A stretch of 17,227 nt of DNA, taken from the NCBI GenBank assembly GCA_002385675.1, contig DGDY01000030.1:1-17227 (forward strand), given 5' to 3'. Of this stretch, positions 8,288 through 15,447 are shown in pieces (the stretch's first letter is position 1; each line of letters starts with the position of its first letter). The stretch comes from Anaerolineales bacterium UBA3940 (GTDB lineage Bacteria; Chloroflexota; Anaerolineae; Aggregatilineales; UBA3940). A model generated the notes under the pieces. That model saw nothing but the letters and a program-made list of their open reading frames with translations. It searched no databases and had not been told where the DNA came from. Both the position numbers and the translations under genes were made by a program.

Positions 8288-10040
8288 GCCATCCACGCTC
8301 GATGCCCTGCTGAACGACGTGTTCCCGGCGATGTGCGAGGCCAGCTTCGGCGCGCCCTCCGATGCGGTCGCCCGGCTGCTGGCGTGGCTGGTAGCCGGGC
8401 GGATCGCGGCGGCGCGCGGGCTGCACCTGCCGCTCGATGCGCCCGCTCCGGCCCTCGGCCCGGCGGCTGAGGTGGGGCGGGCGGCGCTTGACGATCTGGA
8501 CTTCGACCCGGACGGGGTGTATCTACCCGGCGAGGTGTACAGCCGCCTGCTCGCCGCGCGCTACGAGCAGGGCAGCTACTATACGCCGCCTGCGCTGGCA
8601 CGGCAGGTGGCAGAGTGGGTGCTCGGCCCGTATGACGGCCCACGTCCCCCGACCATGCTCGACCCGGCAATGGGCAGCGGGAACTTCCTGCTGGCCGCCG
8701 GGGAGATGATCGCCGCGCGGTGGGGCGTCTCGCGCTGGGAAGCCGCGCAGCACCTGCACGGGCTGGACAGCGACGCGGGCGCGGTCGATCTGGCGCGGCT
8801 GGCGCTGTGGCTGTGGGCCGCCGAGCCGGGCACGACACCCGCCGACCTCGCCGGGCGGCTGCGCTGTGCGGACGCGCTGCTCGGCGAGCCGCCCCCGGCC
8901 CGCTTCGACGCGGTGCTGGGCAACCCGCCCTACGCCAGCGTCTTCACCCGCGCGCAGGGCGACGACTCGCTGCGTGACGCGCTGAAAGCCCGCTACCGGA
9001 CCGCCGTTGGGAGCTTCGACCTGGCCGTGCCGTTCGTCGAGCGGGCGGTTGAGCTTTGCGCAGACGGCGGGCGCGTGGGCCTCGTCTTGCCGAACAAGCT
9101 GCTGGCCGCCAGCTACGCCGAAGCCCTGCGCGAGTGGCTTGGTAAGCGGGCCACCGTCGAGGTGCTGGCGGACTACACCTCAGCGCTGCCCTTCGACGCG
9201 AATGTATACCCTGTCGTCGTCGTGCTCAGGAAGGAGCCGCCACAGGCGAGCGCGCCGCTGACCGTCTTCCGCGCGGATGGCCGGCTCAATGCGCCCGCCC
9301 TGCTGCGGCGGGGCACGCAGGCCGATCTGCACGCGCCGGGCGGCGTGTGGGGCGGGGCGCTCGACCCGGCGTGGTCGGACCTGCGTATGTGCTTCGAGCG
9401 GGGCGTGCCGCTCCGCGAGGTGGCGGAGCTTGCCGGTGGGCTGACGGTCGGCGAGGCGTACAACCTGCGCGACCGGGTCATCGACGCTGGGCCGGGGATG
9501 CTGCCCGCCGACGCGCTCCAGCTTATCACCAGCGGGCTGATCCGGCGCGGGTACTCGCTGTGGGGGCGGAAGGAGGTGCGCTACCTCAAGCGGCGCTTCC
9601 GCCGCCCGGCGATCGTGGCCTCGGCGCTTCCGCCGCGCCGCCGCGAGCAGGCCCGCGCGCACAAGCTGATCGTGGCGGGGCTGGCGCTTCGCCCGCAGGC
9701 CATGCTCGACCGGGGGATGGCGCAGGCCGCCGTTTCCACGACAATTATCTATCGCTCGGCGTGGCCGCTGGGGGCGCTTGGCGCGGTGCTGAACTCGGCG
9801 CTCATGGCGCGGCTGTACCGCGCGCTGTTCGGCGGGCTGGCGCTTGCCGGGGGATATCTGCGCTTCGGCCAGCGCGAGCTGGCGCTGCTGCCCGTGCCGG
9901 ACGTACCGGCTGACGATCCGCGCGTGCGGCGGCTGGAGGCGCTCGCCGGGGAGATGGCCCGCGCGGATGCCGTCACACGCGGCCACCTCGACGCGCAGAT
10001 CGATGCGCTGGTGTGCGATCTGTACGGGGTGGAGGGGTGA
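8280..10040 (+). CDS. N6-adenine DNA methyltransferase (Eco57I/TaqI-like)
   Basis: This 586-residue enzyme is predicted to methylate adenine N6 from S-adenosylmethionine. Seen motifs: YEQGSYYTP (95-103) before the catalytic core; motif I LDPAMGSGNFLLAA (127-140), the AdoMet loop; motif II around D163 in HGLDSD; and motif IV NPPY (215-218), the catalytic tetrapeptide of gamma-class amino-methyltransferases. VGLVLPNKLLAA (266-277) is also typical. Residues from about 370 to 586 form a C-terminal target-recognition region like that of M.TaqI/Eco57I enzymes, with YLRFGQRELALLPVP near the end. No N-terminal PD-(D/E)XK nuclease domain and no adjacent restriction gene are visible, so it appears to be a solitary methyltransferase. 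A type IIG or phage-defence role is less likely. It starts inside the acetyltransferase gene (8-base overlap). Palindromic repeats follow its stop. Confidence 0.9.
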   Translation: MPEPSTLDALLNDVFPAMCEASFGAPSDAVARLLAWLVAGRIAAARGLHLPLDAPAPALGPAAEVGRAALDDLDFDPDGVYLPGEVYSRLLAARYEQGSYYTPPALARQVAEWVLGPYDGPRPPTMLDPAMGSGNFLLAAGEMIAARWGVSRWEAAQHLHGLDSDAGAVDLARLALWLWAAEPGTTPADLAGRLRCADALLGEPPPARFDAVLGNPPYASVFTRAQGDDSLRDALKARYRTAVGSFDLAVPFVERAVELCADGGRVGLVLPNKLLAASYAEALREWLGKRATVEVLADYTSALPFDANVYPVVVVLRKEPPQASAPLTVFRADGRLNAPALLRRGTQADLHAPGGVWGGALDPAWSDLRMCFERGVPLREVAELAGGLTVGEAYNLRDRVIDAGPGMLPADALQLITSGLIRRGYSLWGRKEVRYLKRRFRRPAIVASALPPRRREQARAHKLIVAGLALRPQAMLDRGMAQAAVSTTIIYRSAWPLGALGAVLNSALMARLYRALFGGLALAGGYLRFGQRELALLPVPDVPADDPRVRRLEALAGEMARADAVTRGHLDAQIDALVCDLYGVEG

Positions 10041-10097
10041 TGGTAGCAGTCCCCGCCCGTATCGAATGGGCCCGATGGGCAAACCCTGTTACCCCCG

Positions 10098-10114
10098 CGC
10101 GACTAAACGTCGCG
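10098..10114. repeat. Short palindromic hairpin
   Basis: CGCGAC (10098-10103) and GTCGCG (10109-10114) form a 6-bp stem around TAAAC. It is the first of three different palindromic elements in the 266-bp spacer between the methyltransferase and the YpdA-like gene. No U-run follows, so termination is not supported. Confidence 0.5.
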
Positions 10115-10133
10115 GCTCCCGGTGTATCAAACC

Positions 10134-10200
10134 ACCCCCTTCGCCCCCTCACAGGGGCGAGGATGGCGTAGGTTGCAAGGCAACCACAGTCAGAGGGGGG
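10134..10200. repeat. Structured intergenic repeat: outer stem with two hairpins
   Basis: Outer arms CCCCCT (10135-10140) and AGGGGG (10194-10199) enclose two hairpins. Hairpin 1 pairs TCGCCCC (10141-10147) with GGGGCGA (10154-10160). Hairpin 2 pairs GGTTGC (10171-10176) with GCAACC (10180-10185) across AAG. The layout is that of a three-way junction. The right half, TA-GGTTGC to CAGAGGGGG, matches the element at 15532-15587 except for a compensated pair in hairpin 2. The region lacks any plausible reading frame. Confidence 0.75.
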
Positions 10201-10202
10201 AA

Positions 10203-10255
10203 GGGCGGGACTATTGATGCGGTCGATGCGGAGCATTGCGCATCACGTCCCGCCC
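10203..10255. repeat. Palindromic element, GGGCGGGAC type
   Basis: Arms GGGCGGGAC (10203-10211) and GTCCCGCCC (10247-10255) are perfect over 9 bp, with a further inner stem GATGCG (10216-10221) to CGCATC (10239-10244). It abuts the preceding structured repeat within three bases. Its right end runs on as CGCCCCTACG (10251-10260), like the right arm of the element at 1668-1712. Confidence 0.7.
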
Positions 10256-10306
10256 CTACGCGTCGTATACGCAGAAATGGCCTAATTGCAATCTGCGCCA
10301 GAGGCG

Positions 10307-11404
10307 TTACTTGTGCGACAGCGGGTCGGGCTTCGGCTCCTCGAAGAAGCCATAATTGCGCCGGGGAGTGTCCGCCACGGGCGGCTCGTAGCCCGTCAGC
10401 CCCCTGACGATCTTGACGACGTGCTGGTGGCTCGTCTCGATGAACAGCCGGAACTTCCGCTGCGTACCCGCGGCAGCCGTTCCCGCCACGTACAGACCGG
10501 GCACGTTGGTCTCCATCGTGTCGGGGTTGTAGGTCGGCTGCTGCTCCTCACCGGTTAGCTCGACGCCCGCCGCCGCCAGCAGGCTCATGTCGGCCTCATA
10601 GCCGGTCTGGAGCAGCACGAAGTCCGTCTCGTGGATGATGCGCTCGCCATCGGTCGGCTGGCCGTGCTCGTCCGTCGGCGCGAGCACGACGTGCGTAGAC
10701 GTGATCTCGACCGGCTGCGTGGCGGGCAGAAAGCCCACCTTACCGCGCTCGATCAGCGTCGCGATCTCGTCATACAGGATCTGCTTGACGTGCTCGGGGC
10801 TGATCTCCGGGCGGCGGTAGCTGATCGTCACGTCCACCCCGGCGCGCCAGCAGCGCAGCGCCGACTCGATCGCCGAGTTCCGCCCGCCGACGACCAGCAG
10901 CCGCCGCCGGAAGTACCGGTGCGGGTGGTCGAAGAAGTGCGTGACGTGCGGCAGGTTCTCGCCGGGGATGTTCAGGCGGCGCGGGCGGGCCATGCCGCCG
11001 CTCGCCACGACGACGTTCCGCGCCCGGTACACGTACCGCGCGGCGAGCGTCTGAGTGTGCAGCTCAAAGCCGCCGTTGCAGCGCTCAATCGCTTCGACCT
11101 TCTCGTAGGTGTTGAGCGGGATGTCGAACTGCTCGACGACCGCACGCAGGTAGGCGAGATAGTGCTCCGCCGTGATGCGCCGTTGCTCGATGGTAGGGAT
11201 GGGCACACCGGCTATCGCGATGCGCTCCGGCGTGCTGAAGAACTCGGTCTGGTCCGGCCAGCGGGTGAAGGTCTGGCCGATCTGCCCCGCGTCGAAGATG
11301 ATGTAGTCCGCACCGGCGCGCTGGAAGCTCACGGCCAGCTCAAGGCCGATAGGCCCGGCGCCGACGATGGCGACGTCGTACAGGCGGTCGTTGGGTTGCG
11401 GCAT
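10307..11404 (-). CDS. FAD-dependent NAD(P)-binding oxidoreductase, YpdA-like
   Basis: This 365-residue flavoprotein has two dinucleotide-binding sites: [12 protein letters not shown] near the N-terminus (FAD; GxGxxG at 15-20) and [13 protein letters not shown] (171-183; NADPH), plus the C-terminal FAD motif [11 protein letters not shown] (303-313). The layout and blocks such as [14 protein letters not shown] and [16 protein letters not shown] fit the YpdA family, whose Firmicute members reduce bacillithiol disulfide with NADPH. There is no CxxC redox pair as in thioredoxin reductase. Whether this organism makes bacillithiol is unknown, so the thiol substrate is open. The ATG chosen has AAGGA eight bases upstream; the longer frame to 11482 adds 26 residues that run across a good promoter, so it was rejected. 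It lies 89 bp after the ABC permease gene, with its own promoter. Confidence 0.88.
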   Translation of the reverse strand: MPQPNDRLYDVAIVGAGPIGLELAVSFQRAGADYIIFDAGQIGQTFTRWPDQTEFFSTPERIAIAGVPIPTIEQRRITAEHYLAYLRAVVEQFDIPLNTYEKVEAIERCNGGFELHTQTLAARYVYRARNVVVASGGMARPRRLNIPGENLPHVTHFFDHPHRYFRRRLLVVGGRNSAIESALRCWRAGVDVTISYRRPEISPEHVKQILYDEIATLIERGKVGFLPATQPVEITSTHVVLAPTDEHGQPTDGERIIHETDFVLLQTGYEADMSLLAAAGVELTGEEQQPTYNPDTMETNVPGLYVAGTAAAGTQRKFRLFIETSHQHVVKIVRGLTGYEPPVADTPRRNYGFFEEPKPDPLSHK

Positions 11405-11447
11405 GTTCCCTATCCTTGTCTTACTCACATAACCTCTATCCGTTACG

Positions 11448-11476
11448 TTTATAGCGTTATCGGGCGCGCGGAACAA
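11448..11476 (-). promoter_or_regulatory. Predicted sigma-70 type promoter for the YpdA-like gene
   Basis: Minus strand: TTGTTC as -35 (11476-11471), 17-bp spacer, TATAAA as -10 (11453-11448; 5/6 to consensus). The start point would be near 11441, about 37 bases before the ATG at 11404. It supports independent transcription from the upstream exporter operon and excludes the longer reading frame. Confidence 0.5.
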
Positions 11477-11493
11477 TAGCACGCGATGCCCGC

Positions 11494-12225
11494 TCAGTCG
11501 AGGATCAGCCGCGAGCGCTTGAAGCGGGCCAGCGCCGCCCGGATGATAACGGCGTTCAGCACGAGCACGAAAGCGAGCGCTGCCGCCCCGGCAGCCACCG
11601 GCGGGATCGTCTTCAGGAACGCCACGCCCCGTTCGACGACCGGCTCCGGCAGGAAGGGGATCACGTAGAACGGCAGGAATAGGGCGATGATGGCCAGCCC
11701 CATCGTCTGCTGAGCCTGCCGGGTGGTCGAGGCGCGCAGCGAAACCAGCACGCCGATGCCGGTGGCGAGCAGCGCGCCAAGCGCGGAGACGGCCACGACG
11801 ATGATCAGCACCAGCGGTGGGTACATCGTGAAGCGCTCAGGCCGGTAGACGATATTCACCGTGACGACGCTCAGCGCGATGCTGGCGAGCAGCAGCCCCA
11901 GCGCATAGAGGATCGCGGCGAACATCTTGCCGAACAGGATCGCCCGGTCCGACAGGCGGGTAGCGAGCAGCGTCTCCAGCGTATGGCGCTCGCGCTCCCC
12001 GGCGAAGGTATCGGCGATGACGGTAGAGGCGAGCATGAACGGCACCCAGGCAAAGAATATCATCACCTGCCCGGTCTCCAGCCCGCGCACGCCGCCCTGA
12101 AGCGGCAGAAACACACCGAACACGCCGAGGAAGATCAGGAAGCTCCAGCGCCCGCGCCCTCCGCCGCCGGTCACGACGATCTCTTTCAGTTCCTTCTGCG
12201 TTACGGTCCAGATGTCGGTCAGCAT
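11494..12225 (-). CDS. ABC-2 type transporter permease (second permease of the operon)
   Basis: This 243-residue integral membrane protein has about six hydrophobic segments. The cytoplasmic coupling motif [20 protein letters not shown] after the second membrane segment is the hallmark of ABC-2 permeases of the NatB/YhaP-like kind. N-terminal [15 protein letters not shown] and C-terminal FKRSRLILD match the paralogous permease encoded just upstream (LTDI-TV--KE-KE and FKRS-LILD), so the two arose by tandem duplication and probably form a heterodimer with two copies of the ATPase. The ATG has GGAG six bases upstream. A 134-bp spacer carrying a structured repeat separates it from the first permease gene, whereas that gene follows the ATPase by only two bases. 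Substrate is unknown. Confidence 0.9.
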   Translation of the reverse strand: MLTDIWTVTQKELKEIVVTGGGGRGRWSFLIFLGVFGVFLPLQGGVRGLETGQVMIFFAWVPFMLASTVIADTFAGERERHTLETLLATRLSDRAILFGKMFAAILYALGLLLASIALSVVTVNIVYRPERFTMYPPLVLIIVVAVSALGALLATGIGVLVSLRASTTRQAQQTMGLAIIALFLPFYVIPFLPEPVVERGVAFLKTIPPVAAGAAALAFVLVLNAVIIRAALARFKRSRLILD

Positions 12226-12255
12226 GGTTGTCTCCGGTGAGATGATTGCTTCGTG

Positions 12256-12352
12256 CCCTCACCCCTGACCCCCTCTCCCAGGTCCCGATAGGGACCGTCC
12301 GGGAGAGGGGCAGACCTCACGCGGCGTAGCCGCGGCGAGGTCGGGGTGAGGG
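12256..12352. repeat. Large structured intergenic repeat: outer stem with two hairpins
   Basis: Outer arms CCCTCACCCC (12256-12265) and GGGGTGAGGG (12343-12352) pair perfectly over 10 bp. Inside, CCCCTCTCCC (12270-12279) pairs with GGGAGAGGGG (12301-12310), capped by GGTCCC-GATA-GGGACC (12281-12296). A second hairpin pairs GACCTC (12314-12319) with GAGGTC (12337-12342), capped by CGCGGC-GTA-GCCGCG (12320-12334). This is a nearly fully paired three-way junction. It begins 7 bases past the stop of the first permease and lies inside the exporter operon. No U-run follows on either strand. Confidence 0.85.
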
Positions 12353-12359
12353 TGCGAGC

Positions 12360-13088
12360 CTAATCCAATATCAACTCCGACCGCTTGAAGCGCACCCGCG
12401 CCAGGCCGAGCGCGATCGCTGCTGCGAGCAGCAGCACGAGGCTGCCCACCAGCACGAACGAGCCTGTGTTCGCGTTGAGCACCAGGTCATTGGCCCAGGC
12501 CTGCAGCGCGGGGATAGACTGGCTTAGCAGGAGCGGCAGGAACAGCACGAGGGACACGACGTATAGCGCCATCTGAGCCTGCCGCTGTGTCCCCGCGCGC
12601 ATCGAGACGAGCACGGCGACGCCGGTGATCAGCAGCGCCGCGAGCAGGCTCATCAGCGGGCCGCCCAGCGCGACGGCGGGCGAGTAGAAAAGGAACCTGC
12701 CCTGGCCAATCACCAGATTGATGGCGATAACGGCGGTGACGTAGGTGATCATCACCAGCCCCCAGCCGTAGGCGACGCTCGCCAGAACCTTGCCAAGCAG
12801 GATTGCACCGTCAGGCAGGCGGGTAGCGAGCAGCGTTTCGAGGGTGTGGCGCTCGCGCTCGCCCGCGAAGGCGCTCACGGCGAGCGACGACACGTAGAAT
12901 AACGACATCCACGACCAGAACAGCACCGGTAGCAGCGTGTAGAGCCATGCCCTGCCCGACTGGGCGGGGAAAAGCCCGCCGAAAAACACGACCCAGATCA
13001 GCAGGCGGATGATCCCGGCGCGGTCCGACGTGGCAACGATAAGCTCCTTGAACTCCTTGCGAAAGACAGTCCGGATATCGGTAAGCAC
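12360..13088 (-). CDS. ABC-2 type transporter permease (first permease of the operon)
   Basis: This 242-residue membrane protein has about six hydrophobic segments and the ABC-2 coupling motif [18 protein letters not shown], identical over 18 residues to that of the second permease. It starts with GTG two bases after the ATPase stop codon, so translation is coupled; the start matches the paralogue's MLTDI N-terminus. It ends RVRFKRSELILD, again as in the paralogue, while the membrane segments between have diverged. It should form the transmembrane path of an exporter with its paralogue and the upstream ATPase. The substrate could be Na+, a drug, a lipid or a peptide; nothing local decides it. 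Confidence 0.9.
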   Translation of the reverse strand: MLTDIRTVFRKEFKELIVATSDRAGIIRLLIWVVFFGGLFPAQSGRAWLYTLLPVLFWSWMSLFYVSSLAVSAFAGERERHTLETLLATRLPDGAILLGKVLASVAYGWGLVMITYVTAVIAINLVIGQGRFLFYSPAVALGGPLMSLLAALLITGVAVLVSMRAGTQRQAQMALYVVSLVLFLPLLLSQSIPALQAWANDLVLNANTGSFVLVGSLVLLLAAAIALGLARVRFKRSELILD

Positions 13089-13090
13089 CG

Positions 13091-14032
13091 CTATGCCTCC
13101 TGGCTCTCCTCGCGCATGAGGGTCAGGAAGACGTCCTCGAGGCTGGCCGACCCCTTGCGGATCTCCTCGACCTGCGCGCCCGCCGTGACGATCGCGGTCA
13201 CCAGCGGGCCGACCTCGATCTGCTCATGCAGGTCGAGGCGCAGGCGACCGTTCGTCACCTCGACCGCGGCGACCTCCGGGCGGGATCGCAGCATGGCGAG
13301 CACGTCATCCGTGAAGCCGCTGCCGGTGATCTCGACCATCGGCGAGCCGCCCTGCGCGCGCAGCCGGTCGGGGCTGTCGACGGCAAGCAGCTTGCCCTGC
13401 CGGATCACACCAACGAGGCTGCAGAGCTTCTCGGCTTCGGGCAGGTTGTGGGTGTTCAGAAAGACAGTCACGCCTTCCTGTTCGACGAGCGACAGAAGGT
13501 CGTCGCGGAGTGAGGCCGCCGCTATCGGGTCGAGGCCGGAGGTCGGCTCGTCGAGGATGACGAGCGGCGGGCGGTGCATCAGCGCGCGGGCGATGGCGAG
13601 CTTCTGCTGCATACCCTTGCTCCAATCCTTCACGATCTGGGTACGGCGCTCCCACAGCCCGAAGTGCGTGAGCAGTTCTTCGATGCGGGCGGCGCGCTCG
13701 GCGGCGGGCATCCGGTAGATGCGCCCGAAATAGTCGAGGTTGTCCTGCGCGGAGAGCCGCTCGTACAGGCCGTTGTGCTCAAGCAGCGCGCCCGCCCGCT
13801 CGCGGATCTCGGCGGCCTGCGTGCGCGTGTCGTAGCCGAACACCTCTGCGCGCCCCTCGGTCGGGTCGAGCAGGCCGAGCAGCAGGCGGATGGTCGTGGT
13901 CTTGCCGGAGCCGTTCGGCCCGAGGAAGCCGAAGACGATGCCCTTCGGCACCTCCAGGTTAAGATGGTCAACCGCGCGGACGCTGCCAAAATCGCGGGTC
14001 AGGTTTTCTGTGCGGATGGCGATATTGTTCAT
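13091..14032 (-). CDS. ABC transporter ATP-binding protein (ABC-2 exporter)
   Basis: This 313-residue protein has one nucleotide-binding domain: Walker A GPNGSGKTT (38-46), signature WSKGMQQK (137-144; SKGMQQ replaces LSGGQ, as is usual in CcmA/NatA-like exporters), Walker B VILDEP (158-163), D-loop SGLD and switch histidine H195 in LNTHNLPEAEKL. A C-terminal extension of about 80 residues (from 225) matches the accessory domain of drug/Na+ exporter ATPases. It is the first gene of a three-gene operon with two permeases. The ATG is preceded by the weak purine run AAGAGA. The 235-bp divergent spacer upstream carries a perfect inverted repeat with TAAAAT, a -10-like hexamer on this strand, in its loop. 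Confidence 0.93.
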   Translation of the reverse strand: MNNIAIRTENLTRDFGSVRAVDHLNLEVPKGIVFGFLGPNGSGKTTTIRLLLGLLDPTEGRAEVFGYDTRTQAAEIRERAGALLEHNGLYERLSAQDNLDYFGRIYRMPAAERAARIEELLTHFGLWERRTQIVKDWSKGMQQKLAIARALMHRPPLVILDEPTSGLDPIAAASLRDDLLSLVEQEGVTVFLNTHNLPEAEKLCSLVGVIRQGKLLAVDSPDRLRAQGGSPMVEITGSGFTDDVLAMLRSRPEVAAVEVTNGRLRLDLHEQIEVGPLVTAIVTAGAQVEEIRKGSASLEDVFLTLMREESQEA

Positions 14033-14116
14033 CGGGCGATCTCTTTATAATCCGGTATCCTGTGAGTGTGGTTCTGCCAGAGATGGTGGCGCATCTCGCG
14101 CCTTTCACTACGAACT

Positions 14117-14148
14117 ACGGATCGGGATTTTAACAGGTTCCGATCCGT
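14117..14148. promoter_or_regulatory. Perfect inverted repeat in divergent promoter region, possible operator
   Basis: ACGGATCGG (14117-14125) and CCGATCCGT (14140-14148) are perfect 9-bp arms around 14 bases. The loop contains TAAAAT on the minus strand (14132-14127), close to a -10 box for the exporter operon. The position between divergent genes (exporter and phosphodiesterase) and the AT-rich centre suit a repressor site. As a transcript it could also be a hairpin. No regulator gene is adjacent. The rest of the 235-bp spacer shows no other strong signal. Confidence 0.5.
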
Positions 14149-14267
14149 GCTGATTTTCACAATTATGGCGAGTGCGGGGTGGGCTGGCAACCCTGATCGC
14201 TCGTATTCGGCGGCGTTTCGTGGTTCAATCAGGGCGGTTGATTCACCCCGGCGAACAGGATAGAACG

Positions 14268-15002
14268 ATGCGACTTGAGATCCCCGGCAGACCAAAACCT
14301 TACGTCATGGGGCACAGGGGCAACATGGCCCACCGCCCGGAGAATACCCTCGCCTCCTTCCGGCTGGCAATTGAGCAGGGCGTGGACCTGATCGAGACGG
14401 ACCTGCACGTCACGGCGGATGGCGAGTTCGTGTGTATCCACGACAGCACGGTAGATCGCACGACGAACGGCAGCGGCGCGGTCGGGGAGATGACGCTTGC
14501 GGAGATCAAGCGGCTCAACGCGTGGAACGGCTTTGCAGGGTATGAGAACGAGCGCGTGCCGACCCTTGCCGAGGCCATCGAGGTGCTGCCGCCCGGCATC
14601 ATCCTCGCGCTGGAGCTTAAGGACGACGCCTTCCTCAAGCCGGAGGTCGGGCGGCGGCTGGCGGCGCTGCTCGATGAGACGGGCATGACGGAGCGGACGG
14701 TGCTGCTGTCGTTCAAGCTGGAGCGGGTGCACGCGGTGCAGCGCGTCGCGCCGGGCATCCCCGGCGGGTTTATCACGCTGAAGCGGCTCACGCCGATGCC
14801 GGGCGCGGACCTGCTCGGCCCGTTCTGGCCGATCCTGTTTGCCAACCCGCTCTACGTGCGGATGGCGCACCGGCGCGGGCAGCCGGTCTGCCCGCTCGAT
14901 CCGCACCCCGACTCGCGGCTGTGGTACTACCGGCTGCTGGGCTGCGACGCGGTGCTGACGAACGACCCCGGCGCGACGATCCGCGCGCTGGGGAGGGGGT
15001 GA
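14268..15002 (+). CDS. Glycerophosphodiester phosphodiesterase
   Basis: This 244-residue cytoplasmic GDPD, with no signal peptide, hydrolyses glycerophosphodiesters from phospholipid turnover to sn-glycerol 3-phosphate and an alcohol. Catalytic residues are intact: H16 and R17 in GHRGNMAHRPENT, E43 and D45 in IETDLHVTADG, and H59 in IHDSTVDRTTNG. LALELKDD supplies the later E-x-K, and the TIM barrel closes with CDAVLTNDPG. The length suits UgpQ-like enzymes. The start is ATG 14268, with AGGA seven bases upstream and homology beginning at once; the longer frame to 14172 adds 32 unrelated residues. The stop is 5 bp from that of the converging DUF559 gene, leaving no room for a separate terminator. 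Confidence 0.93.
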   Translation: MRLEIPGRPKPYVMGHRGNMAHRPENTLASFRLAIEQGVDLIETDLHVTADGEFVCIHDSTVDRTTNGSGAVGEMTLAEIKRLNAWNGFAGYENERVPTLAEAIEVLPPGIILALELKDDAFLKPEVGRRLAALLDETGMTERTVLLSFKLERVHAVQRVAPGIPGGFITLKRLTPMPGADLLGPFWPILFANPLYVRMAHRRGQPVCPLDPHPDSRLWYYRLLGCDAVLTNDPGATIRALGRG

Positions 15003-15007
15003 GAGGC

Positions 15008-15382
15008 TTACACCTCGTTTTCGCGATTTTCGACGAAGGCGAAGATCGCACTCAAAACACCTTGCAGGTTGTTCCGCTCATCCTCGTTGCTGAAACGCAG
15101 CACATGATAGCCGTGTGCTTCCAGCCAATCCGTGCGTGCCTCGTCGTATTCGGCTTGATAATTGTGGTACTTGCCGTCGATTTCGACTACCAGGCGGTGC
15201 TCCGCACAGTAGAAGTCAACGATGAAGTGGCCGATCGGGTGCTGCCGCCGGAAGTGGAGCCCCCTGAACTGGCGTTTGCGCAGACACAGCCACAAGCGCC
15301 ACTCCACTGGTGTCTGCTGTTTGCGCAGTTGTCGTGATACCTGCTTGATGGCCGGGCTGAGGCTGCGGCGTCGCTCTGACAT
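15008..15382 (-). CDS. DUF559 domain protein, Vsr/PD-(D/E)XK nuclease-like fold
   Basis: This 124-residue protein matches the DUF559 family: SRQLRKQQTPVEWRLWLCLR, then HPIGHFIVDFYCAEHRLVVEIDG and a C-terminal LEAHGYHVLRFSNEDERNN (quoted in short blocks). Candidate active-site residues of the very-short-patch-repair-like fold are E27, D56, E67, D69 and H73. The family is thought to be nucleases of the Vsr/restriction-endonuclease fold, but function is not established. The longest frame runs to 15520, adding 46 residues translated from the palindromic repeat at 15402-15447; that part is Pro-rich and unlike the family, so ATG 15382 was chosen. A GGGGG purine run 12 bases upstream, at the repeat's edge, may serve as ribosome-binding site. 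The methyltransferase is 5 kb away, so a restriction partnership is speculative. Confidence 0.85.
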   Translation of the reverse strand: MSERRRSLSPAIKQVSRQLRKQQTPVEWRLWLCLRKRQFRGLHFRRQHPIGHFIVDFYCAEHRLVVEIDGKYHNYQAEYDEARTDWLEAHGYHVLRFSNEDERNNLQGVLSAIFAFVENRENEV

Positions 15383-15401
15383 ACGGTTGTTGACCCCCTT
15401 T

Positions 15402-15447
15402 GGCCCTGCCGCAGGCAGGGCCCATTGCCCCCTGGGAGGGGGCAATG
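15402..15447. repeat. Tandem strong hairpins upstream of the DUF559 gene
   Basis: Hairpin 1 pairs GGCCCTGCC (15402-15410) with GGCAGGGCC (15414-15422) across a 3-base loop. Hairpin 2 pairs CATTGCCCCCT (15423-15433) with AGGGGGCAATG (15437-15447) across GGG. The two stems abut without a spacer. This is the two-hairpin core of the structured repeats elsewhere; a clear outer stem is lacking. It ends 20 bases before the DUF559 start, so it would lie in that gene's 5' leader or promoter. Confidence 0.8.

Noticed and set aside
9180..10082. 300-codon minus-strand frame opposite the methyltransferase C-terminus
   Set aside because: No motifs, Arg/His/Pro-rich composition and complete overlap with the target-recognition region of the methyltransferase.
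14172..14267. N-terminal extension of the phosphodiesterase, possible signal peptide
   Set aside because: The 32 residues are Arg-rich without a hydrophobic core, and AGGA precedes the ATG where family similarity begins.
8280..15382. Restriction-modification system made of the methyltransferase and the DUF559 protein
   Set aside because: They are 5 kb apart in different transcription units with unrelated operons between; nothing in the sequence links them.
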